NCBI RefSeq assembly: GCF_003226565.1
Contig: NZ_QKOE01000010.1
Span: 86,682 to 150,681 of the forward strand
Length of the DNA: 64,000 nucleotides
Direction: 5' to 3'
Source of the DNA: Parazoarcus communis SWub3 = DSM 12120
GTDB taxonomy: Bacteria > Pseudomonadota > Gammaproteobacteria > Burkholderiales > Rhodocyclaceae
The notes beneath the pieces are model-generated. The model had not been told where the DNA came from, did not search any database, and worked only from the letters and a program-made list of their open reading frames with translations. Of the stretch, positions 30,892 through 39,319 are shown piece by piece. A program made the position numbers and the translations under genes. The stretch's first letter is position 1. Each line of letters opens with the position of its first letter.

Positions 30892-31416
30892 ATGATCGAC
30901 CCCCGCCAGTTCCGTAACGCCCTGGGCCACTTTGCCACCGGCGTCACCATCGTCACCACCCGCGATGCGCAGGGCGAGCCCGTCGGCGTCACCGTCAACA
31001 GCTTTGCCTCGGTCTCACTCGAACCGCCCCTGGTGCTGTGGAGCCTGGCAAAAAAATCCTGGAGCCTGGCCGCCTTCGAGCACAACCCCAACTTTGCCAT
31101 CCATGTGCTTGCCAGTGACCAGCAGAGTCTGTCCGATCGCTTTGCCCGCGCCGGCACCGACAAGTTCGCCGACCTCGACACCGCAAACGGCCTGGGCAAC
31201 ATTCCGCTGCTGCCCAACTGCGCCGCCGTCTTCCAATGCACGGTCGAACACCGCTACGACGGCGGCGACCACCTGATCCTGGTCGGTCGGGTTCAGGACT
31301 TCAGCACCACCGAACACCCCCCGTTGCTGTTCTACCGCGGCCGCTACGCCGCTCCCGAGCCGGAAACCCTGTCGTTTGCCGGGCTGATGCGGGCAGTCAG
31401 TCCGGCTGCAGCCTGA
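30892..31416 (+). CDS. StyB-like flavin reductase (IifD-like)
   Basis: A 174-residue flavin reductase of the HpaC/StyB family: FATGVTIVTTRDAQGEPVG, VNSFASVSLEPPLVLWSL and FYRGRYAA near the C-terminus. It should reduce FAD with NADH and supply the monooxygenase encoded 85 bases upstream. It is the last gene of the plus-strand cluster; a hairpin follows. Confidence 0.9.
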   Translation: MIDPRQFRNALGHFATGVTIVTTRDAQGEPVGVTVNSFASVSLEPPLVLWSLAKKSWSLAAFEHNPNFAIHVLASDQQSLSDRFARAGTDKFADLDTANGLGNIPLLPNCAAVFQCTVEHRYDGGDHLILVGRVQDFSTTEHPPLLFYRGRYAAPEPETLSFAGLMRAVSPAAA

Positions 31417-31466
31417 ACCGGGGCGACGCAAGTCGCTGACAGACCGACAATACACAGCACAGCACT

Positions 31467-31486
31467 GCCCCGGCTGACCCCGGGGC
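31467..31486. terminator. Hairpin between flavin reductase and lysR genes
   Basis: A GCCCCGG / CCGGGGC 7-bp inverted repeat with a 6-base loop lies 50 bases after the flavin reductase stop, between convergent genes. It has no T-run. Confidence 0.5.
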
Positions 31487-31544
31487 TGCGAGCTCACCCG
31501 CTGCATGCGGCTACGCCCCCCTTGTACGCACGGGCGTTGAATGC

Positions 31545-32555
31545 CTATCCAGGCACGCTCTCGACAAGGTTCTGCTGCTCGACCAGGGAACGCAGGGTAT
31601 TGCTGCCAGGCTTGCCCTGGTAATTGCAGCAATGATCGACCGCCGCACTACCGCCAAGTAGCGGACAGCCGGCAAACAACTCGGCCACCCAGTCGACAAA
31701 GGCGCGCACCTTGGGCGACAGGTGACGGTTGGCGGGGTAGATTGCCGATATCGGCATCGGTGCCGGGCTCCACTGCGGCAGGACTTCGCGCAGTGCGCCG
31801 GATTCAAGGTGCGGCAATGCCATGAAGCGCGGTGCCTGCACCAGACCGAAACCCTGCAGCGCGCAAGCAAGATAGGCATCGCCGTCGTTCACCGAAACCA
31901 CACCGCTCACCTTCACCTCGGTCACCTGGCCGTCCACCACAAAATCCCAGTCGAGGCTGCGCCCGGTAAGGCTGGAAAAGTAATGCACCGCGCGATGATG
32001 GGCGAGATCCTCAAGGGTCTTCGGCTCACCATAACGTTCCAGGTAGGACGGCGCCGCACAGGTGACGCCAAAAAAGGTTCCGATACGCCGCGCCACCAGC
32101 GAGGAGTCCGGCAACGCACCGATGCGGATGGCGCAATCGACCGCCTCGCGCACCATGTCCACCGGGCGATCGGTCATACCGATGGCAAGCTCCACCTCGG
32201 GATAGCGCTCGTGAAACTCGCACAATCGCGGAATCAGTACCAGGCGCCCGATCATGGCCGGCACGTCGATGCGCAGCCGTCCGCGCGGCGCACGTGCCGC
32301 TTCGCGAAACGAGGCTTCGGTCTCCTCCACGTCAGCCAGAATGCACTGGCAGCGCTCGTAGTAGGCCGCACCGTCCGGCGTCAGGCTCAGGCGGCGGGTA
32401 CTGCGGTTGAGCAGACGCACCTGCAGCAAACGCTCGAGGTTCTGGATGATGGTGGTGACGGTGGCACGTGGCAGCCCCAGGCTGTCGGCCGCCCGTGAAA
32501 AGCTGTTGGCATCCACCACCCGGGTAAACACTTGCATGGCCTGAAAGCGATCCAT
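31545..32555 (-). CDS. LysR-family regulator of the adjacent efflux operon
   Basis: A 336-residue LysR regulator: N-terminal HTH (FTRVVDANSFSRAADSLGLP) and a substrate domain from residue ~90. It is divergent from the MexEF-OprN-like operon, the usual arrangement for a local activator of such pumps. The C-terminal ~30 residues after the regulator fold (CCNYQGKPGSNTL and on) are longer than typical. Confidence 0.88.
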   Translation of the reverse strand: MDRFQAMQVFTRVVDANSFSRAADSLGLPRATVTTIIQNLERLLQVRLLNRSTRRLSLTPDGAAYYERCQCILADVEETEASFREAARAPRGRLRIDVPAMIGRLVLIPRLCEFHERYPEVELAIGMTDRPVDMVREAVDCAIRIGALPDSSLVARRIGTFFGVTCAAPSYLERYGEPKTLEDLAHHRAVHYFSSLTGRSLDWDFVVDGQVTEVKVSGVVSVNDGDAYLACALQGFGLVQAPRFMALPHLESGALREVLPQWSPAPMPISAIYPANRHLSPKVRAFVDWVAELFAGCPLLGGSAAVDHCCNYQGKPGSNTLRSLVEQQNLVESVPG

Positions 32556-32611
32556 GACTCCTCCGCATGCGAACTTCGCTGGCCGGATTATGCACGTCTT
32601 CCGTCAAGGAT

Positions 32612-32630
32612 TATTCGTCCTGAGCGAATA
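32612..32630. promoter_or_regulatory. LysR-type binding site in the divergent lysR/efflux promoter region
   Basis: TATTCG-N7-CGAATA is a perfect interrupted dyad containing the T-N11-A pattern. It sits about 57 bases upstream of the lysR start and about 200 bases before the membrane fusion protein gene; a further CGAATA half-site follows near 32645. The 278-base interval otherwise shows no gene. Confidence 0.65.
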
Positions 32631-32833
32631 GTGTTTCCGTTATCCGAATATTTATCCACCCAAGAACAACACCCAGAATTGATGCATCGCGGCAATCCAA
32701 GCCTGACACCCCACCCGGTCGCCAGCTTGGGTCCGCCTCGCAAGCGCGCTGCATCAACCACCCCCGCAGCGCGATCCAAAACTCGATCCGATGCCCGTCA
32801 CCCGGCGTATCGGAACCCCACTGGAGCAACGCG

Positions 32834-34030
32834 ATGCCATTCTTGCGCAAACCCTATGCCCTCGCGACCGCCGTCGCGCTGACCCTTGCCCTCGGCGGCG
32901 GGCTCGCCACCCTGGCGGTACAGGCCGGCCCCCAGCCGGCAACCGCCGTCGCACCAGCCGCCGCAGTCGACGTCGCCACTGTTGCCAGCCAGCACATCAC
33001 CGACTGGCACAACTACTCAGGTCGCCTCGAAGCCGTCGACCGGGTCGAGATCCGGCCCCAGGTGTCCGGCACGATCGTCGCGGTCCACTTCGAAGACGGT
33101 GCGCTGGTACGCAAGGGCGACCCGCTGTTCACCATAGACCCCCGGCCCTACGCTGCCGTGCTGGAGCAGGCCCGTGCCGGCCTGGCCGCGGCCGAGGCAC
33201 GGGCGGCCTATACGGCAAACGATCTTGCCCGCGCCGAACGCCTGATTGCCGACAACGCGATCGCCCGTCGCGTGCTCGACGAAAAAGAGAACGCCGCCCG
33301 CGAAGCGGCAGCCAACCGGCTGGCCGCACGCGCCGCGGTGGAGTCGGCGCGGCTCAACCTGGAATACACCCGCATCACCGCGCCGGTGTCCGGCCGCGTG
33401 TCACGCGCCGAAGTCACCGTGGGCAACGTGGTCGCCGCGGGCGCGGGCTCACCGCCACTCACCACATTGGTCTCGGTCGCGCGAATCTACGCCGCCTTCG
33501 ATGTGGACGAACAAAGCTATCTCGCCTTGATCAACGGTCGCCAGAGCGGCGCTGGCGTACCGGTGCACCTCGGCCTGGCCAATGAGGACGACTACCCGCG
33601 TCGCGGTGTCGTGAGTTCGGTCGACAACCGGATGGACACCTCGTCGGGAACGATCCGCGTGCGTGCGGTGTTCGACAATCCGGACGGCACCCTGCTTCCC
33701 GGCCTATACGCCCGCATCCGGCTGGGCAGCAGCAACACACGCGAAGCCCTGTTGATTGACGAACGCGCGATCGGAACCGATCAGAACAAGCGCTTCGTGC
33801 TGGTGGTGGACGACGCCAATCGCACCGCCTACCGCGAAGTCAGCCTGGGGGGTGCACAAAGCTCCCTGCGGGTGGTCGAGGACGGCCTGCAGGCGGGCGA
33901 GCGCATCGTGGTCAACGGCCTGCAGCGCACCCGCCCCGGCCAGACCGTCAGCCCCAACCCGGTGCTGATGTCCGGCAGCCCCCACCCGACGGCACCAAGC
34001 GCCCGTGCCACCACCGCCGACAACAGCTGA
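32834..34030 (+). CDS. RND efflux periplasmic adaptor (MexE-like)
   Basis: A membrane fusion protein of 398 residues that links the RND pump to the outer-membrane channel. An N-terminal signal or anchor (ALATAVALTLALGGGLATLA) is followed by the lipoyl/barrel halves (VEIRPQVSGTIVAVHFEDG, ITAPVSGRVSRAEVTVGN) and an alpha-hairpin between them. It is the first gene of the operon. Confidence 0.92.
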   Translation: MPFLRKPYALATAVALTLALGGGLATLAVQAGPQPATAVAPAAAVDVATVASQHITDWHNYSGRLEAVDRVEIRPQVSGTIVAVHFEDGALVRKGDPLFTIDPRPYAAVLEQARAGLAAAEARAAYTANDLARAERLIADNAIARRVLDEKENAAREAAANRLAARAAVESARLNLEYTRITAPVSGRVSRAEVTVGNVVAAGAGSPPLTTLVSVARIYAAFDVDEQSYLALINGRQSGAGVPVHLGLANEDDYPRRGVVSSVDNRMDTSSGTIRVRAVFDNPDGTLLPGLYARIRLGSSNTREALLIDERAIGTDQNKRFVLVVDDANRTAYREVSLGGAQSSLRVVEDGLQAGERIVVNGLQRTRPGQTVSPNPVLMSGSPHPTAPSARATTADNS

Positions 34031-34040
34031 GACGGACGCC

Positions 34041-37000
34041 ATGAACATCTCGAAGTTCTTCATCGACCGGCCGATCTTTGCCGGCGTGCTGTCGGTGCTG
34101 ATCCTGCTCGGCGGCCTGCTGGCGATGTTCCAGCTGCCGATCTCGGAGTACCCGGAGGTCGTGCCGCCTTCGGTGGTGGTGCGCGCCCAATACCCGGGTG
34201 CCAACCCCAAGGTCATCGCCGAAACCGTCGCCTCGCCGCTGGAAGAGTCGATCAACGGCGTCGAAGACATGCTGTACATGCAATCGCAGGCCAACAGCGA
34301 CGGCAACCTTGCGCTGACCGTGCATTTCCGCCTCGGCGTCGATCCGGACAAGGCCCAGCAACTGGTACAGAACCGCGTGTCGCAGGCGCTGCCGCGACTG
34401 CCTGAAGACGTGCAGCGTCTGGGCGTGACCACGGTCAAGAGCTCGCCAACGCTGACCCTGGTTGTCCATCTTGTGTCACCCGACGACCGCTACGACGCCA
34501 CCTATCTGCGCAACTACGCGGTGCTCAACGTCAAGGACCGTCTGGCGCGCATTCCTGGCGTTGGCGAGGTTGCCATCTGGGGCGCCGGCAACTACGCCAT
34601 GCGGGTGTGGCTGGACCCCAACAAGGTCGCCCAGCGCGGCCTCACCGCAAGCGACGTGGTACGCGCGATCCGCGAGCAGAACGTGCAGGTCGCGGCCGGC
34701 GTGATCGGCGCCTCGCCCACACTGCCCGACGTGCCGCTGCAGTTCTCGGTCAACGCCCGCGGACGGCTGTCGACCGAAACCGAGTTCCGCGACATCGTGC
34801 TCAAGACCGCGGCCGATGGCGGCGTCACCCGGCTGAGCGACGTCGCGCGGGTCGAACTCGACGCCTCCGAGTACGGTCTGCGCTCGCTGCTCGACAACCA
34901 GCCGGCCATCGGCATGGGCATCATGCAGTCGCCCGGCGCCAATGCGCTGGCCGTCTCCGGGCAGGTACGCGCGGTAATGGCCGAGCTCAAGCAGGATTTC
35001 CCCAGCTCGGTCGATTATCGCATCGAATACGACCCCACCCAGTTCGTCCGCGCCAGCATCGACGCGGTGGTGCTGACCCTGCTCGAGGCGGTGGCGCTGG
35101 TGGTGCTGGTGGTGATCGTGTTCCTGCAGACCTGGCGCGCATCCATCATCCCGCTGCTCGCGGTGCCGGTGTCCATCGTCGGCACCTTTGGCCTGATGCT
35201 GGCCTTCGGCTACTCGATCAACGCACTGTCGCTGTTCGGCATGGTGCTGGCCATCGGCATCGTGGTCGATGACGCCATCGTCGTGGTCGAGAACGTCGAG
35301 CGCAACATCGCCGCCGGACTCAACCCGCGCGACGCCACCTACCGCGCCATGCAGGAGGTCAGCGGCCCGATCATCGCAATCGCGCTGACCCTGGTCGCGG
35401 TGTTCGTGCCGCTTGCTTTCATGACCGGGCTCACCGGCCAGTTCTACAAGCAGTTCGCGATGACCATCGCCATCTCGACGGTGATCTCGGCGTTCAACTC
35501 GCTGACCCTGTCACCCGCACTCGCCGCCCTGCTGCTCAAAAGCCACCACGGCGAGGGCCACGACAACGACGGGCGCCCCGACTGGCTCACGCGGGTGATG
35601 ATCCGGCTGTTCGGCGGTTTCTTTGCCCGCTTCAACCGCTTCTTCGGCCGTGCGTCGGAGGGCTATGGGCGCGGCGTCCGCGGGGTGATCTCACGCAAGA
35701 CATCGGTCATGGGGGTGTATGTGGGTCTGCTGGCCCTCGCCGCGGGAATGACGTGGATCGTGCCCGGCGGTTTCGTGCCGGCACAGGACAAACAATACCT
35801 GATCAGCTTCGCCCAGCTGCCCAACGGCGCCTCGCTCGATCGCACCGAGGATGTGATCCGGCGCATGAGCGAAATCGCGCTGGCACAGCCCGGCGTGCAA
35901 AGCGCGATCGCCTTCCCCGGCTTGTCGATCAACGGCTTCACCAACAGCTCGTCGGCCGGCATCGTGTTCGTCACCCTCAAGCCCTTTGCCGAGCGTCGCG
36001 CGCCGGAACTCTCCGCGAACGCGATCAGCGCCGTGCTCAATGGCCAGTACGCCGCGATCAAGGACGCCTTCATTGCCGTGTTCCCGCCACCGCCAGTGAT
36101 GGGTCTGGGCACGCTGGGTGGCTTCAAGCTGCAGATCGAAGACCGCGGCGCACTCGGCTACGCCGAACTCGACGCTGCGGCAAAGGCCTTCATCGCCGCC
36201 GCACAACAGGCACCCGAGCTCGGCCCCAGCTTCACCAGCTACCAGATCAACGTGCCCCAGCTCGACGTCGATCTGGATCGGGTCAAGGCCAAGCAGCTTG
36301 GGGTATCGGTCACTGACGTGTTCGACACCATGCAGATCTATCTCGGCTCGCTGTACGTGAACGACTTCAACCGCTTTGGCCGTGTCTTCCAGGTACGTGC
36401 CCAGGCTGACGCGCCTTTCCGCGCGCGACCGGACGACATCGGTCAGTTGAAGACACGCAACGCCGCTGGCGAGATGGTGCCGCTGTCCTCGCTGGTCCGG
36501 GTCAGCAACGGCTTTGGCCCGGAGATGGTGGTGCGCTACAACGGCTACACCGCCGCCGACATCAACGGCGGACCCGCGCCCGGTTATTCGTCCGACCAGG
36601 CCGAAGCCGCGGCCGAGCGCATCGCCGCCGAGGTACTGCCACCGGGGATCCGGTTCGAATGGACCGACCTCACCTACCAGAAGATCCTCGCCGGCAACGC
36701 GGGCATGTGGATCTTCCCCTTGAGCGTCCTGCTGGTGTTCCTGGTGCTGGCGGCCCAGTACGAGAGCCTGACCTTGCCGCTGGCGGTGATCATGATCGTG
36801 CCGACCAGCATCCTGGCTGCGCTCACCGGCGTGTGGCTGACCGGCGGCGACAACAACCTGTTCACCCAGATCGGGCTGATGGTGCTGGTCGGCCTGTCGG
36901 CCAAGAACGCCATCCTGATCGTCGAGTTTGCCCGCGAACTGGAACTGCAGGGCAGCCCCCCGCTCCACGCCGCGATCGAGGCCAGCCGCCTGCGCCTGCG

Positions 37001-37307
37001 TCCGATCCTGATGACCTCGATCGCCTTCATCATGGGCGTCGTGCCGCTGGTGCTGTCCTCCGGCGCCGGCTCGGAGATGCGTCAGGCGATGGGCATCGCC
37101 GTGTTCTTCGGCATGCTCGGGGTCACGCTGTTCGGCCTGTTCCTGACGCCGGTGTTCTACGTGCTGCTGCGTACCCTGGGCAAGGGTCACAGGCTGCACA
37201 CCGCCAGCCCGCACGCAGCACCGCTGATCGTGCCCCACGTTTCGCCACTCGATGCGCCGCTCGCGGCAGCCCACGCCGCCCCCGCGTCCCCACCGCACAG
37301 CGCCTGA
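34041..37307 (+). CDS. RND multidrug efflux transporter (MexF-like, HAE1 family)
   Basis: A proton-driven inner-membrane pump of 1088 residues. The first helix follows MNISKFFIDRPIFAGVLSVL. The proton-relay Asp pair lies in GIVVDDAIVVVENVERN, and a later relay Lys lies in GLSAKNAILIVEFA. Two large periplasmic loops with duplicated topology are evident. Sequence features such as the PISEYPEVVPPSVVVRAQYP loop place it with MexF-type pumps, which export chloramphenicol, quinolones and aromatic compounds. The C-terminal ~40 residues are an Ala/Pro/His-rich tail. The ATG at 34041 is 10 bases after the adaptor stop. Confidence 0.94.
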   Translation: MNISKFFIDRPIFAGVLSVLILLGGLLAMFQLPISEYPEVVPPSVVVRAQYPGANPKVIAETVASPLEESINGVEDMLYMQSQANSDGNLALTVHFRLGVDPDKAQQLVQNRVSQALPRLPEDVQRLGVTTVKSSPTLTLVVHLVSPDDRYDATYLRNYAVLNVKDRLARIPGVGEVAIWGAGNYAMRVWLDPNKVAQRGLTASDVVRAIREQNVQVAAGVIGASPTLPDVPLQFSVNARGRLSTETEFRDIVLKTAADGGVTRLSDVARVELDASEYGLRSLLDNQPAIGMGIMQSPGANALAVSGQVRAVMAELKQDFPSSVDYRIEYDPTQFVRASIDAVVLTLLEAVALVVLVVIVFLQTWRASIIPLLAVPVSIVGTFGLMLAFGYSINALSLFGMVLAIGIVVDDAIVVVENVERNIAAGLNPRDATYRAMQEVSGPIIAIALTLVAVFVPLAFMTGLTGQFYKQFAMTIAISTVISAFNSLTLSPALAALLLKSHHGEGHDNDGRPDWLTRVMIRLFGGFFARFNRFFGRASEGYGRGVRGVISRKTSVMGVYVGLLALAAGMTWIVPGGFVPAQDKQYLISFAQLPNGASLDRTEDVIRRMSEIALAQPGVQSAIAFPGLSINGFTNSSSAGIVFVTLKPFAERRAPELSANAISAVLNGQYAAIKDAFIAVFPPPPVMGLGTLGGFKLQIEDRGALGYAELDAAAKAFIAAAQQAPELGPSFTSYQINVPQLDVDLDRVKAKQLGVSVTDVFDTMQIYLGSLYVNDFNRFGRVFQVRAQADAPFRARPDDIGQLKTRNAAGEMVPLSSLVRVSNGFGPEMVVRYNGYTAADINGGPAPGYSSDQAEAAAERIAAEVLPPGIRFEWTDLTYQKILAGNAGMWIFPLSVLLVFLVLAAQYESLTLPLAVIMIVPTSILAALTGVWLTGGDNNLFTQIGLMVLVGLSAKNAILIVEFARELELQGSPPLHAAIEASRLRLRPILMTSIAFIMGVVPLVLSSGAGSEMRQAMGIAVFFGMLGVTLFGLFLTPVFYVLLRTLGKGHRLHTASPHAAPLIVPHVSPLDAPLAAAHAAPASPPHSA

Positions 37308-37326
37308 CCCAGACGGACACCAGACC

Positions 37327-38856
37327 ATGAACACGCACCCCGCAACCCGTTCCCCTGCCCGGCACCTGCCACTGCTGCTCGCCACCCTGCTGGCGGCGGC
37401 CGGCTGCTCGCTGACGCCGGTGTACGAACGCCCCGCAGTCAGCACCCCGGCCGCCTTCAAGGAGGCCGAACCGGCACCCGCAACCGCCACCAGCCCGCAC
37501 TGGAAAACCGCCACGCCGGCCGAACACACGCACCGCGGCGACTGGTGGACGGTGTTCGGCGACGACACACTGAACGCACTGCAGGCCGAAGCCCTGGCCG
37601 CCAACCAGGACCTCAAGGTCGCCGTCGCCCGCCTGGCCCAGGCCCGCGCGCTGGAAGGCGGCACCCGCGCCGAGCGCCTGCCCCAGGTGGACGCCGGCTT
37701 CGGCCCCACCCGCCAACGCCCCTCGCCCGCCTCGCAGGGGCTGGATGCCGACGCTTCGACCCCCACCACCACGGTGTGGCGGGCACAAGCCAGCATCGGC
37801 TACGAGTTCGACCTGTTCGGCCGCGTCGCCGCCACCGTGGATGCCGCCAACGCCAGCACCCAACAAAACGAGGCCCTGCTGCGCTCGGTACAGCTCGCGC
37901 TGCAGGCCGACGTCGCGCAGGCCTACTTCCTGCTGCGCGAACTCGACGCCGAACAGGCGCTGTTCGGCGCCACGGTGGATTTGCGCGGCGAAGCGCTGAA
38001 CCTGGTGCAGCGCCGCTTCGAAGCCGGCGACATCGGCGAACTGGACGTCGCCCGCGCACGTACCGAGCTCGCCTCGGCACAATCGGAGGCTCACGGCATC
38101 GCACGCCGTCGGGCGGCAACCGAGCACGCGCTGGCCAGCCTGCTCGGCAAGCCGCCGGCCGAGTTCAGCTTCGCCCCGCAGCCGCTCGGCCGCATCACCG
38201 TCGCGGTGCCTGCCGGACTCCCGTCGGCGCTGCTGGAGCGCCGTCCCGACATTGCTGCCGCCGAGCGCGCCATGGCTGCGGCCAATGCCCGCATCGGCGT
38301 CGCCCGCGCCGCCTTCTTTCCGCGCCTGACCCTGACCGGCGCGCTCGGCTACGAATCGGCCGAACTCGGCGACCTGTTGCAGTGGTCGAGCCGCACCTTC
38401 CTGCTCGGTCCGCTTGCCGGTACCGTGCTATCGCTACCGATCTTCGATGGCGGCCGTCGTCAGGCCGAACTCGAGCGCAGCCGCGCCGCCTGGGAGGAAG
38501 ACGTCGCCCGCTACCGTCAGACCGTGCTGACCGCCTTCCGCGAGGTGGAGGACAGCCTCGCCGCGGTACGCATCCTCGGCGATCAGACCCAGGCTCAGGA
38601 TACGGCAGTGGCCGCCGCCGAACGCGCCGCACAGCTATCGCAACTGCAGTACCGCGAAGGCGCGGCGAGCTTCTTCGAAGTCATCGACGCCGATCGCAGC
38701 GTGCTACAGCAACGCCGCGCGTCGGTACAACTGGACGGCGAACGGGCGCGCGCAACAGTGGCGCTGATCCGGGCGCTGGGCGGCGGCTGGGATACACCGC
38801 CAACGCTCGGCCATGGCCCCACGCCAGACGCCGGGCTGATCGCACGGCAACACTGA
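37327..38856 (+). CDS. Outer-membrane efflux lipoprotein (OprN/NodT-like)
   Basis: An outer-membrane factor of 509 residues with a lipoprotein signal (LLATLLAAAGCS, Cys about residue 27) and two OEP repeats forming the TolC-type trimer (for example YEFDLFGRVAATVDAAN and LERRPDIAAAERAMAAANAR). It completes the MexEF-OprN-like tripartite pump. Its last ~45 codons and downstream DNA occur again as a displaced copy at 41867. Confidence 0.92.
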   Translation: MNTHPATRSPARHLPLLLATLLAAAGCSLTPVYERPAVSTPAAFKEAEPAPATATSPHWKTATPAEHTHRGDWWTVFGDDTLNALQAEALAANQDLKVAVARLAQARALEGGTRAERLPQVDAGFGPTRQRPSPASQGLDADASTPTTTVWRAQASIGYEFDLFGRVAATVDAANASTQQNEALLRSVQLALQADVAQAYFLLRELDAEQALFGATVDLRGEALNLVQRRFEAGDIGELDVARARTELASAQSEAHGIARRRAATEHALASLLGKPPAEFSFAPQPLGRITVAVPAGLPSALLERRPDIAAAERAMAAANARIGVARAAFFPRLTLTGALGYESAELGDLLQWSSRTFLLGPLAGTVLSLPIFDGGRRQAELERSRAAWEEDVARYRQTVLTAFREVEDSLAAVRILGDQTQAQDTAVAAAERAAQLSQLQYREGAASFFEVIDADRSVLQQRRASVQLDGERARATVALIRALGGGWDTPPTLGHGPTPDAGLIARQH

Positions 38857-38861
38857 AGCCC

Positions 38862-38922
38862 GGGAGACCGCCCGCCACCGTCACGGCCCATCCTGGGCCA
38901 GCGCCATACACCGCGGTCTCCC
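38862..38922. terminator. Nested inverted repeat after the first efflux operon
   Basis: An outer 10-bp perfect inverted repeat (GGGAGACCGC at 38862-38871 / GCGGTCTCCC at 38913-38922) encloses an inner GGCCCA-TCC-TGGGCC hairpin. It lies 6 bases after the stop codon and is probably the operon terminator; there is no T-run. The structure is preserved in the copy at 42008-42068. Confidence 0.55.
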
Positions 38923-39008
38923 GCCTGCTGACTTCCGGGGCGGCGTGTTTGATGAAACGGCCATCAGTCAGGGGCGCACAAATAGCTGAAAATCCGATAT
39001 TTGATAAC

Positions 39009-39051
39009 TACCTGAAATACAGCTAAAGTTCATTTAGTTGAATTTCAGGTA
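39009..39051. promoter_or_regulatory. Nested palindromic operator of hipBA
   Basis: A perfect nested dyad of 43 bases: TACCTGAAAT (39009-39018) pairs with ATTTCAGGTA (39042-39051), and inside it CTAAA pairs with TTTAG around a 5-base centre. It ends 6 bases before the hipB ATG, covering the likely promoter and ribosome-binding region. This is expected for autorepression by HipB. Confidence 0.75.
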
Positions 39052-39057
39052 ATCGCC

Positions 39058-39318
39058 ATGACCGCTCCACACCACGTCTTGCTGACAAGCTCACAACTCG
39101 GTCAGGTGTTGCAGGCCGCACGCAAGGCCCGCAAGTTGTCGCAATCCACGCTCGCCAGCCGCATCGGCCTGAGCCAATCCCGGGTATCGCACCTGGAGCT
39201 GAACGCCCAGGACCTGAGCGTGGCACAACTGCTGGCCTGGAGCTCAGCCCTTGGCCTGGAACTCACGCTGGGCCCGCGCGGCGGCGCGACGCCAGCTTCC
39301 ACCGAAGCGGCGTGGTGA
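39058..39318 (+). CDS. hipB: HipB-type antitoxin (XRE family)
   Basis: An 86-residue helix-turn-helix protein (LGQVLQAARKARKLSQSTLA then RIGLSQSRVSHLE) directly upstream of hipA with one base between stop and start. HipB binds HipA and represses the operon. The C-terminal ~15 residues (LGPRGGATPASTEAAW) are disordered-looking, as in HipB. Confidence 0.88.
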   Translation: MTAPHHVLLTSSQLGQVLQAARKARKLSQSTLASRIGLSQSRVSHLELNAQDLSVAQLLAWSSALGLELTLGPRGGATPASTEAAW

Positions 39319-39319
39319 C

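Noticed and set aside
29520..31416. Styrene monooxygenase StyAB for styrene degradation
   Set aside because: No styrene oxide isomerase or phenylacetaldehyde dehydrogenase gene is nearby, and the active-site residues are of the indole type.
38862..38922. Integron attC site
   Set aside because: The nested hairpin lacks the RYYYAAC/GTTRRRY core sites, and no integron integrase is present.
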